Of a stretch of DNA of 64,000 nt, positions 25,401 through 32,701 are shown one piece after another. A program made the translations under genes and the position numbers. The notes beneath the pieces were generated by a model, which saw only the letters and a program-made list of their open reading frames with translations, made no database searches and was not told where the DNA came from. The number at the start of each line of letters is the position of its first letter. Position 1 is the stretch's first letter. Source of the stretch: Saturnia japonica (lineage: Eukaryota; Arthropoda; Insecta; Lepidoptera; Saturniidae); NCBI GenBank assembly GCA_033032175.1, contig CM065325.1, positions 10,506,930-10,570,929 of the forward strand, read 5' to 3'.

Positions 25401-27822
25401 GCAGGGAATCGTAACTTACCATTTATCACTTAAAATTAGGTGGCATTGCTGCTATTAAATGCCATCGTGAATGGCTGGCAATTACCCTCAGTTCACTTTC
25501 GACTTGATATAGGCGGAAGTAAGAAGAAACTTTTATCTTTTTTTGTTTCCGCCTTACGCTGTGATATCCTATCTCTTTTGTTTTAACATATTGATAACAA
25601 AATTTGTAACATTTTCAAATCCCTTTTATTGAGAGTATAATGCGTCTATTTATACTAATATTTTAAGAGAATATTTTATAAAATAAAAAAGATGATCTGC
25701 CCCCTAAATAGTTATTTTGCAACCACAAAGTTTATAAAAAAATCGCTAAGTATTCGCTTTGAAATAGAAAATCAGTATTATGTACCGGATATGTTTGAAA
25801 CAATCTGATTTTGTCATTTCGAACCAAATGCATTGCAACTATTGCAAAATACGTCATTAAAGGGAAGATAGTAATAAAACTTGACGTGTATAATCTCTCT
25901 GTATAAATAAAATGATTGAGATTTGCAGTTGTGCGCGCATCACAAAAACTACTGGATAGATTTTGATAAATTTTTGTTTATTAGTTTTACTCCTCAGATA
26001 ACAGATCCTTTACAAGAAAAAAATATTTAGATTTATTCAGTAAATAAAAAGTTATTAAAGTTTTAAGAAACTACGATGTTTATAAGCATAATGTGTACTT
26101 CTGTCGTCTAAGCGAGCGAAGTCGCGGGCATAGCTAGCCCTTAAGGAATGTGAAAGCGAGTTTTTTTTGTTTGTTTGTAACGCAAAAACGGCTAAACGGA
26201 TTTGGATGAAATTTGGCACACAGATAACTTATAACCCAGACATAACATAAGTCATAAATACTTCGAACCCCGGTAAAACATTTTTTTTACCACAACGGAC
26301 CACATCTCGTTATTAATAAACTTTATAATTTTTACAGATGAAATAGAAGTTGCGTCAGTGACGGGCGGTCGCGGCAGTCCTCGTGGTGACTACTACGGAG
26401 CGCTGGTGGTGGTGGGAGTGGTAGCGGCACTGGGAGCCCTCACATCCCTGCTCTTACTCCTTGTCGTAGTACGCAGGCATCGCCCGCGATCAGTTCCCAT
26501 TACTCGTTAGTACTCTATCTTTTCTTGCTTATAATTATAGTTATCAACAGAACCACACCCACTGGGCTTCGTAGACACAGTTTTACGGTAACCTCCATCT
26601 CGGCACGAATTAAAAAATTCTCTATGACTTATCTTTCTAGTACCGTGAAATTGTGGAACCTTCTCCCGGCCAGTGTGGTCCCTTTTACGATATCAGGTCT
26701 TCTAACGTAATGAGAAGAGATATTTATGCAGGCCGGCAAGATAGCGGCGAACGCCGATGGATTTTGATCTCTCGGTGGTCGCCGTTGTTTTTGGATTGTA
26801 CTATGTTTACCATCAGGTATAGTACAGTCAATTTGCCAAGCTACTATGAAAAATAGTAATTAAAAAATGCGCCATGATACTTGAGCACTGCAATACACAT
26901 GATAAAACCTGCAACAGAAACTTTGAGGCACTTTTCAAGGTCAGCAAATTTATATCTAAGCTAAGCTATGTAGACTCAGGGTAATATTATATGTTTGATA
27001 TAATTTGCGCAAATTCAATTTTGTTAGCATTACAGCGATAACTATTTCTGCCGCAAAGTGGTGAGTGTCCTGAAGAGCAGTTCAACCTAACTGCCTTCTT
27101 TCTCTCAATTCCATAACAGAACTACACGCGCTGGGCTCCGGAGCCGCAATCTTACAGTAGTCTTTATATTTGCAGTCGTCGTTTATGTTGTAATTTACTT
27201 CGGGGTCTTTATAGTTATTTTGCTGAGTTAGGATAAAAAAATATCTAACAATTAGCATTAAGTTTTCCGTACCAGGGCATAAACTTGACATTGGTGTCCC
27301 TTCCCTCAAACGTTGAGATTTCAAGCAATTCTGCAAACTATTTTCGCGCTTTCTTAAACAGCCGGTCGGTGCATGTACCCCAGTTAGTCCCTTCCTCTCT
27401 CCACCCTAGATCTGAAACTGGTAAAAAATACCCATTTTCTTGATATTAAAGACAGAAAACAAATGTGACTCTAATTGCTATATTTGCTTCGAAAACATTT
27501 TTTAGTGAAATACATCTCGACTATGAAGTTTACATTGCTAAGAAGTACGAATACTTTAATATCATCTTCATCATCATTGACCAATGCATCTATGACAAAC
27601 AGTTTGATTAGTGTTTTGGGAGCACCTCATTTCAAGGCTGTAAAAGCCAATTCTTATATTTAGATTAGATACTTTTAAATACTATCCAAGTTTAAATAGT
27701 ATTTTCTTAAACAAGATTTGTTTTCAGCTGTGCCAACAGCTCCACGTGAGTCATCGCTGCCGCCATATGATAATCCAGCGTACAAACTAGAATTACAACA
27801 GGAGACAATGGGTATTATGTAG
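13018..27822 (+). CDS. sas: stranded at second (Sas), putative epidermal cell surface receptor; 16 exons, 5' end missing
   Basis: Joining 13018-13469, 13908-14094, 14266-14395, 14933-15083, 15399-15783, 16289-16505, 16782-16990, 17148-18305, 18536-18878, 19338-19536, 21332-21471, 21951-22141, 23532-23772, 24821-24924, 26338-26505 and 27728-27822 gives one open frame of about 1455 residues, every junction in phase with GT/AG borders. Domain order: acidic Thr-rich start, four VWC modules (13443-16990), a long Ser/Thr/Pro-rich spacer (17148-18770), three fibronectin III domains (about 18760-24900), one 25-residue membrane span (26397-26471), an Arg-rich stop-transfer and a short tail with NPAY (27772-27783). 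This order matches insect Sas, a type I surface protein of epithelia known in flies as a ligand of the receptor phosphatase Ptp10D. No signal peptide is seen; its exon must lie upstream with a phase-1 donor. Family assignment is from recognised domain order; ligand function is inherited from fly work. Confidence 0.88.
13908..14094 (+). CDS. sas: sas exon, VWC module 1
   Basis: Begins in phase 0 after TTACACAG and ends in phase 1 at G|GTAATT. It encodes IGDRMDRGCEETCECNPG followed by the CCxxxxC signature (DECCSIIAC), the typical core of a von Willebrand factor C module. Joined to the previous exon it reads GIFYK-IGDRMDRGC without interruption. Confidence 0.88.
14266..14395 (+). CDS. sas: sas exon, first half of VWC module 2
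   Basis: Acceptor TTTTCCAG, donor AG|GTAATA, phase 1 in and phase 2 out. Encodes VCRYGNDTYTVGAKW and a CEQTCICEP core, again the VWC pattern of a Trp/Gly stretch followed by closely spaced cysteines. The NDT in it is a possible N-glycosylation site. Confidence 0.87.
14530..14700 (+). repeat. Dispersed repeat fragment in sas intron
   Basis: GAGCGACCGAGCTGCGCTCGG is a small palindrome, followed by a sequence ending AATTTCATCCAAATCGTTGGAGCCG, a phrase common to lepidopteran non-autonomous repeats. No coding potential. Confidence 0.4.
14933..15083 (+). CDS. sas: sas exon, second half of VWC module 2 and Thr-rich linker
   Basis: Acceptor AATGTTGCAG, donor GAG|GTACGA. Completes the module with DACCEVQVC and then runs into an acidic stretch and a short Ser/Thr cluster (SSSTTTTTE), probably an O-glycosylated linker between modules. 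Confidence 0.86.
15399..15783 (+). CDS. sas: sas exon, beta-rich linker and start of VWC module 3
   Basis: Acceptor TACTTTTAG, donor G|GTAAGT, phase 0 in and phase 1 out. About 128 residues that are not cysteine-rich, with repeated hydrophobic/polar alternation and several NxT/NxS sequons (for example NNTEN and NFTIT). It ends in IGCSEGGKFYAV, the opening of VWC module 3. Confidence 0.86.
16289..16505 (+). CDS. sas: sas exon, VWC module 3
   Basis: Acceptor TGATTTTTAG, donor GC|GTAAGT. Encodes EEFHIGCTELCECTGPES and a later NCCPRSARC, the CxxCxC and CC...C parts of a VWC module, then starts module 4 with DGTCHFKG. Confidence 0.87.
16782..16990 (+). CDS. sas: sas exon, VWC module 4
   Basis: Acceptor GTACTTAG, donor G|GTAAGT. 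Encodes GCEQRCFCENGELDCQEVC and ends with DEDCCKQWGC, closing the fourth VWC module. A Pro-rich loop sits between the two cysteine clusters. Confidence 0.87.
17148..18305 (+). CDS. sas: sas exon, long Ser/Thr/Pro-rich spacer
   Basis: The largest exon (1158 bases, 386 residues). Acceptor TGCTTGCAG, donor G|GTCAGT. Low complexity, rich in Ser, Thr, Pro, Lys and Asn, with no cysteine pattern and no recognisable fold. It is likely a disordered, glycosylated stalk between VWC and fibronectin parts and the part expected to diverge fastest between species. The open frame continues upstream into the intron (to 17045), but the phase and acceptor place the start at 17148. Confidence 0.85.
18536..18878 (+). 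CDS. sas: sas exon, Pro-rich segment and start of fibronectin III domain 1
   Basis: Acceptor TTTTTCAG, donor GA|GTAAGT. The first two thirds are Pro/Gln-rich (HPQQPSFLP, PNLPPGLAVP). From about 18757 the product becomes a beta-strand-like sequence (KKLKVISLEADSPTSVKM, then RGSVDLRYTD) that fits the A to C strands of a fibronectin III domain. Confidence 0.85.
19338..19536 (+). CDS. sas: sas exon, rest of fibronectin III domain 1
   Basis: Acceptor TCTTTCAG, donor AAG|GTAATC. Contains LTGLKPSTMYKIRGKL, the E-F region of a fibronectin III fold with its LxPxTxY motif. The intron that follows carries a dispersed repeat beginning within about 15 bases of the donor. Confidence 0.87.
19545..19720. 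repeat. Dispersed repeat just after a sas splice donor
   Basis: Starts about ten bases after the donor of exon 19338-19536. It contains ATAAACTCCGAAACTACTGA and ends in a GC-rich phrase (CGCGCGGAGCCGCGG) that recurs at 8125-8145 and, reverse-complemented, at 51808-51830. Confidence 0.5.
19770..20597 (-). repeat. Helitron-like non-autonomous repeat in sas intron
   Basis: One end is CTAGCGGTGTGCCCGTGGCT and the other TTATAATATTAGTATGGAT after a CAGA microsatellite (20549-20565). Read on the minus strand it runs A|TCCATACTAATATTATAA ... CACCGCTAG, the TC...CTAG form of Helitrons, with no target duplication seen. May contain nested pieces. Confidence 0.45.
20940..21255 (-). repeat. tRNA-derived SINE, composite (family B)
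   Basis: On the minus strand, 21255-21080 matches the body of the SINE at 34755-34920 (CGGAGTTTG, GGCAATAGGC, TACATGGGACCTAAAAACATAC). It is followed by a tRNA-like head with GTGGCGTAGTGGT (A box) and GAGTTCGATCCCC (B box) and a tail ending GTGTCTGGGTGTT. The head lies 3' of another body, so two SINEs are abutted here. Confidence 0.6.
21332..21471 (+). CDS. sas: sas exon, start of fibronectin III domain 2
   Basis: Acceptor TTTATTAAG, donor AG|GTAAGC. Encodes a basic stretch (ERRREIDSR) and then LTLVDVNDTTAQVSW, the A-B strands with the conserved Trp. The intron before it is 1.8 kb and almost wholly repeats. Confidence 0.84.
21951..22141 (+). CDS. sas: sas exon, rest of fibronectin III domain 2
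   Basis: Acceptor CGTTTTTCAG, donor G|GTAAAT. Encodes RYRPVG at the junction and later LHDLHPGSRYEASLVLIP, the LxPgxxY motif of a fibronectin III domain. The intron after it contains a solo LTR. Confidence 0.86.
22222..22674 (+). mobile_element. Solo LTR of an LTR retrotransposon (Gypsy-like)
   Basis: 453 bp running from TGTTATGACC to GGGTGTAACA (TG...CA), flanked on both sides by ATAT (22218-22221 and 22675-22678). It carries a TATA box (TATATAAGCG, about 22473), a downstream AGTTCAGTTC start-like region, and AATAAA near 22620 before the end, the U3-R-U5 order of an LTR. No primer-binding site or coding part follows, so it is a solo LTR. ATAT duplication suggests the Gypsy group; that is inference. 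Confidence 0.65.
22985..23190 (+). repeat. LINE 3' tail in sas intron
   Basis: GGCCGGCATGACAGCGGCGACC, GTACTATGCTAACCATCAGG and GTCAATTTGCCGTGCTACTAT match the 3' tails at 26725-26850 and 34490-34615. Only the untranslated tail is left. Confidence 0.55.
23532..23772 (+). CDS. sas: sas exon, start of fibronectin III domain 3
   Basis: Acceptor GTTTTTACAG, donor AG|GTAAAT. Encodes SEAVELTWRGVPSPAERW and LTGLEPESR, again the B-strand Trp and E-F loop of a fibronectin III domain. The exon is clearly more GC-rich than its surroundings. Confidence 0.86.
24330..24625 (+). repeat. tRNA-derived SINE (family A), near full length
   Basis: Head with TAGGTAGCATGAACAGA (A-box region) and GAGTTCGAATCTC (B box). 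Body with GGTGAAGGAAAACACTG, GGTGGTAGGGTATTTT, and a 3' end AGATGAGATTGTAGCCAAACG followed by A-rich sequence. Same family as 27855-28100 (+), 33133-33440 (-), 43560-43715 (-) and 55491-55670 (+). Confidence 0.65.
24821..24924 (+). CDS. sas: sas exon, end of fibronectin III domain 3
   Basis: Acceptor TTTGTTTCAG, donor A|GTAAGT. Encodes CRVWLELFMTNGKVKTSN, the F-G strands of the last fibronectin III domain, then a short Ser/Glu-rich juxtamembrane stretch. Confidence 0.85.
25890..26136 (+). repeat. Helitron-like repeat in sas intron
   Basis: Ends in AGCGAAGTCGCGGGCATAGCTAG, a GC-rich imperfect hairpin followed by CTAG, typical of lepidopteran Helitron-like 3' ends. The start is placed only roughly, near TCTCTCTGTATAAATAAAA. 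Confidence 0.4.
26338..26505 (+). CDS. sas: sas exon, transmembrane segment
   Basis: Acceptor TTTTTACAG. Residues encoded at 26397-26471 are 25 uncharged hydrophobic residues rich in Val, Leu, Ala and Gly, flanked on the inner side by RRHRPR, a stop-transfer signal for a type I protein. The donor is C|GTTAGT, chosen because it joins in phase to the NPAY exon. If it is not used, the frame ends at TAG 26508-26510 directly after ITR. Confidence 0.82.
26525..26850 (+). pseudogene. LINE reverse-transcriptase C-terminus and 3' tail
   Basis: 26537-26710 reads NRTTPTGLRRHSFTVTS and later STVKLWNLLPASVVPF, then stop. This is the Jockey-type C-terminus; the 3' tail (GGCCGGCAAGATAGCGGCG ... AGTCAATTTGCCAAGCTACTATG) follows. 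It lies in the last sas intron. Confidence 0.65.
27110..27400 (+). pseudogene. Second LINE fragment of the same kind
   Basis: AACAGAACTACACGCGCTGGGCTCCGGAG repeats, with changes, the AACAGAACCACACCCACTGGGCTTCG at about 26547. Two fragments of related LINEs are therefore in tandem within this intron. Too decayed for a frame. Confidence 0.45.
27728..27822 (+). CDS. sas: sas last exon, cytoplasmic tail with NPAY
   Basis: Acceptor GTTTTCAG. Encodes a short Pro/Ser tail, then PPYDNPAYKLELQQETM and stop TAG at 27820-27822. NPAY (27772-27783) is an NPxY motif, the kind bound by PTB-domain proteins. A possible donor, ATGG|GTATTA at 27811-27812, could lead to one more small exon and change the last few residues, so the exact C-terminus is less certain than the tail itself. 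Confidence 0.8.
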
Positions 27823-27854
27823 TTTATTATTAGACTTAGAACATTTCACTCAGA

Positions 27855-28100
27855 AGTCAACACACATTTCACGGTGAAGGAAAACATCGTGATGAAATCA
27901 TATCATGGTGGTTGGGTATTTTTTAATGGCCGCCTTGCTAGCTACCACCCAAGTTAGAAATCTCTTGCGAAGCACCTATAGGCAGGTGTACTTGAGAGTC
28001 ACTTCCCTTACTGATAGCGTGTCATTATCTTGGGCCACATTCTGACTTACATCAGATGAGATTGTTTCCATAACGCTTAAACCTATAAACAATAAAAAAA
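27855..28100 (+). repeat. 5'-truncated SINE (family A) after sas
   Basis: Begins at CACGGTGAAGGAAAACATCGTGATG and ends ACATCAGATGAGATTGTTTCCATAACGCTTAAACC with an A-rich tail. Lies in the presumed sas 3' UTR. Confidence 0.6.
28091..28096 (+). terminator. Possible poly(A) signal for sas
   Basis: AATAAA about 270 bases after the sas stop codon. It lies in the A-rich tail of a SINE, so it may belong to the repeat rather than to the gene; further AATAAA motifs occur near 29041. Confidence 0.25.
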
Positions 28101-31100
28101 GAACTCGTCACTTGTTATACAGCAGGTGATAAAAAATCACGTACCATGCCAGTTACATGCATCAAAAATGCTTGTAACATAGCGGTCGAGTGTAATTTAA
28201 ATTCATGTGAGTCAAGCTACATTACAACTCCCAGAATTCCATCGCGAGATGTCAAAGCTACGCGTGGAAAAAAGATAAAACAATAATATTTCAACAACAT
28301 GTGCCACCAACTAGAAATGAGAACCTGCTAGACTAATAATACTGAATGTTATTGTCAACATTATGAGGATTTAATTTCCTTTTTTTTTTTTAAATAATAA
28401 TGAAATAATTCTGGTAGTGTCATAAATTACTTCACCTGCAAGTCTATTGTCGTCGCTGTGCCTTGTTGCGGCTCAAACGTTATTGTTAATCGTAACACGT
28501 GAAACATAACGGGTCGTGATATATTATTACCCGTGATATTACAGTGACAAAGAGGTTTTTGTTATATTTAAAAAAATGTTATAATTTCCATACCTACCTT
28601 TGTATTTTATTATTTGGAGAGTATGAGATTTTAACACATAAAAATTTTCTTTTCACTAATGATAGACTTTTAATTCAATTTGGATTTTTATTTGAAAGTT
28701 ATTGTAGAATATATCTCAACAATTGAGGTATTAATTAAATTGGTATATTGGTATTAATTAATTGAATACTTAATATTTATTCAATTATCTGAATAATGTT
28801 TTTAATTGATATAAAAATGCTATTTGCACTCAAAAACATTATGTAGTTTCTATAATTTGCAAAATTGATTTGTTTTGTATTTAGTAACTTCCATTATTTA
28901 CTTTTGTTTTTTAATTGTTTCTATAATATTTATAAAATTTTGTGCCCAACTATAATTGGAAGACAATTTTAGTTCTGTAAGTGATTTATAATAATGTGTA
29001 TTTTGTGTATACTTAATTTGTTTTCTGTTGTTGAGCCAGAATAAATGAATAAATAAACAATCATGTTTCCCCCTAGATCTCTGACAGTTAAGTTCCCGTG
29101 AGCATACTAACGGGCTCAACGGGATTTCTGAGCGAGGCATCGACGTAGTAGATACGCACAACGGCAGGCCATACAATGAAATGGGTGTGTGAACAGACAC
29201 CGTAAACAAATAATTGTATATAAGTTCAATGTGAATATTTAGTGAAAATATATTAATATAAAAATTTCTGAACTGTAAAACACAAACAGTAATGTTCAGA
29301 GCGACTGCATTTCTTTTTGTGTTTATTTATGTAAGGTAAAGTCTGTACTTTAGGTATTTTCTTAATTACCCGAACTGACAAAACTTATTACAATAGGCTA
29401 AACTTTTTCGAATAAGCTAATAAGGTCAGTCGACTTCTACAATAACCATTTCAGTCAATACCGCCTATATTAAATACAAAAATAAACGATTATCAAAACC
29501 CAAGGATAAAAATTATACTGCTTTATATATAAAACCAATCTTAATACATGTTTAATATAATAGTTGATGTTATTTAAACCAGTGAGTTTTGTATTGAAAG
29601 AATGCATCATTTTTATTTTATAAGAATCTTTTTAATGTAATGAATCGCATTATGTCTAAATAAAGTTAATTGTTATAATATTGTTAGCATAATAATTATC
29701 GTCAGTAACGTGACGTATTTTTAATTCTTCGTTAATATATATTTTGTACAAGTCGAGCGAGTTTACTTGACACCTCGCATAAAGTGACGACGATAGCCAC
29801 TCCAAGCGAGGAGTCAAGTTAACTCGCTCGACTTGTAAAACTATTGGCAGTTTTGTGTAAAAACATGTGATTGCCAATTTGGCTAATGATCAAGTGTTCT
29901 TGCGTGACGTCAGGTGCAACACTTTAAGGCCCAAAATAGCTTTGGACGATTTTTTTAAGCTTAAAAAGCCTACTGATTTCTTCTATATTCAAATTTTTAT
30001 TAATAAGACTACAAAAAATATTAGAAAATTTAGTTCAGCGACAAATATTTATAATTTTTTTTATTACTTATAGAAATATTTTTACGTAGTCAATAAGTAA
30101 ATAAAAATTAAAGCTAGTGATCAATTTGATAAAGCTAACATTAGGCTAAATTTGTTTAATTTTTACCAAGAAAATATCTAGTTGTACTCATAATCGCATT
30201 TGTAAATAATGTTAATAGTTAATTAAGGAAAATAATGTCTTTTGAAATTAATATTGTGAACTAGTTTCTTGGACTAATTACAAATGGTGTAAAACGATAT
30301 AAATTATAACCACTCCATTTTGAAATAGATTCACCACAGAATAAATTTAGCAGAAACTTTTTATAAGACTCCTTTATATGTACTTGTATCTTATGCTGGA
30401 AACTTGAAAACCTTTTAAATTATACTTACCTATGTTAAAGTTGTTATTTTAAGTCTTAAAAATAAAAAATACACAGTATAGAAATCGTGTTTTTTTTCTT
30501 TATGACTCAAATATAATTTGAGAATATATATTTAAATATAATTTTCAAAAATTATACGGGGAAAAGGATTATTAATTATAAAAAACTTCGTTTAATTCAA
30601 ATACAACACCAAATCACATTATATTTTCTATAATAGTGGTACATAATTAGTAGGTATATTTTTTTTTTCAATATTATTTATATATTCTTAACATTTAGCC
30701 TATCGAGAGTTTTTAATATATAAAAATAAGCCCATGCGAAATAATACCTTTTTTATAGATAACATCCAAAAAAACCAATATATCAAATAAATGTATTTAA
30801 TTTTTAAGAAAATAGACAACATAATATTAAAAATATATTCTTGTAGTGGGCCCTTAAGGAAGTTGTAGGTCGTGTTACAATATTTATTTTTAAATATCTT
30901 AACTTTAACGATAAATTTCTATTATATATTTTATAATTTATGAATATTCTAACGTGCCTTCGACAACAATATTAAAAACTAAACAAAATATTCAAATGAC
31001 CTTTATTTAGCTGGATTTAAATTAAGACCATTTGAAATGCGCAATAAAAACAAAAATTAGATATATAAATTACTAAATAAGTCAATAAGTTAAAATGTAA

Positions 31101-32518
31101 CTTGATTATTTTTGAAGTCAATACCTATATGAATCGGCACAATGTATGAATATACTATAGGTATACATAAATATACTTATTAATTTTACTGGTAATAATT
31201 ATTATAAAAATACGTACCAAAAGCGTTACATAAAAACAAAATTATTTAATTTTCCATTATATTTTTATACCTTGTTCAACTACACTATAAAATATGTTTT
31301 TTTTTTTTTAATATCTTGGTTGTATTTCGACATATCTGATATGTTATGCGACTATGGTCAGTAATTAAGTACTTAATGTTAATTAAAAGCTGAACAAAAT
31401 TTATAGAAACGTATTTTTTTTTGTTTTCATGTAACTATTTAAAAATGATGACTCAATTTTTTTTTTTTGACAAAATTAATAAACATCAATGCAATGACTA
31501 AACTAGTGTTTTTCTAACAATTAACGAGAATAAAGTAATTTTTCTACAATGTTTAAACTGCTATGGATAAATCTATGAATATAATTTCAAATCCATATAT
31601 AACTAGTAAAATTCTTAAAAACAAAATGACGATCAAGATTTACATGTATTTTAACTCTTGAAAATGATTTTATTATAAAAAATAATTTATTAGGATTGTT
31701 TTTTTTTATTTCCGATTAAAATTAGTTCAAATTTAATTTTCTCACACAAAATTTAACTTAATAAAATGTATAAGTGAAATAATTCATAAACTATGTAACG
31801 GCGGTACAGTCAGTTATGAATATATACATATTTATAAACATGGATTTTTGTAAAACAATTAAAAAAGTTCGATAGAGTTGTAATTATAGGTCGACATTAT
31901 GCAACTCGTTTCAGCTCATTTGGTCACTAATTTCAAAAACTAAACAAAAGAAGCTCCATGTATTCAATTTGTCTCTTTCTCCTTCCATTTTTAAACGAAT
32001 GGCCTTGTAATATGCATATAAATAAACTGAAATTACAGAGTATGTTAAGTTTTCTTTATAAAATTAAGGTAAAGTTAATGAAGGTATAGTTAAGTTATGA
32101 GTACTTAAATTGTGTCTTCATGTTTTTTTGTCTATAATCGCGTCTGTTAACGCATATCAAAGAATCAAAATCTCTATTCCCACCTTTACTCTTATAAATT
32201 TAGCAGCGTACTTTAATTCAATAAAATAAAAATATATGCGATACTTAGTTCGTGTTTAATAAATTTAAAATAATATTACAAACTGAATTATTATGATTAT
32301 TTAACTGACTATAACTTTCATCCAGTTTAAATAAAAGCCACAAAAAAACAACGCGTTTTTATAAGAATTTAATATAAAAAATTACATATTTGTCAATTAT
32401 GTAAATTGTAGGAAAAATATGCATAATATGTCTATTTATCAAGAATGCAACCAGGTAGAATGTTTGAGCACTCAAAATGTAAAAAAAAAACATCTTCCCA
32501 TCGTTACTTTCATGTATT
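28101..32518. other. Convergent intergenic region between sas and amon
   Basis: AT-rich with many poly-A and poly-T tracts (for example 28379-28392, 31297-31310, 31458-31470). It should hold the two 3' UTR ends. Apart from the hairpin MITE at 29749-29835 nothing is recognised. Confidence 0.5.
29749..29835. mobile_element. 87 bp hairpin MITE with TA duplication
   Basis: CAAGTCGAGCGAGTTTACTTGAC is followed, after a short loop, by its near-perfect reverse complement ending CGCTCGACTTG. Both sides are flanked by TA (29747-29748 and 29836-29837), as in Tc1/mariner MITEs. The stem also holds CTCGC/GCGAG pairs inside. Confidence 0.65.
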
Positions 32519-32701
32519 TTATTTGCTGAGCTGGTTGTCTTCGTGGGCTTTCTTGACGACAGCGAGTTTGGAATGTGGGTCCTGCGGTTGCAGCTGAGCG
32601 TAAGGGGGTGCACGCGTGCCGTGCAATACCAGCGACCAACCACGCAGATACCCAGACCAATCTGATTCCAGCCCTGTATTCACGCCGCCATTGTAGCGTG
32701 C
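32519..32701 (-). CDS. amon: amon last exon and stop codon
   Basis: Acceptor GTCCTCTAG. Encodes the final beta strand of the P domain (GWSLVLHGT) and the short PC2-type tail ([13 protein letters not shown]), ending at TAA 32521-32519. There is no membrane anchor. Confidence 0.92.
   Translation of the reverse strand, partial: ARYNGGVNTGLESDWSGYLRGWSLVLHGTRAPPYAQLQPQDPHSKLAVVKKAHEDNQLSK

Noticed and set aside
32516..32521. AATAAA on the minus strand at the end of amon
   Set aside because: It overlaps the stop codon, so it cannot be the working poly(A) signal; the real one was not identified.
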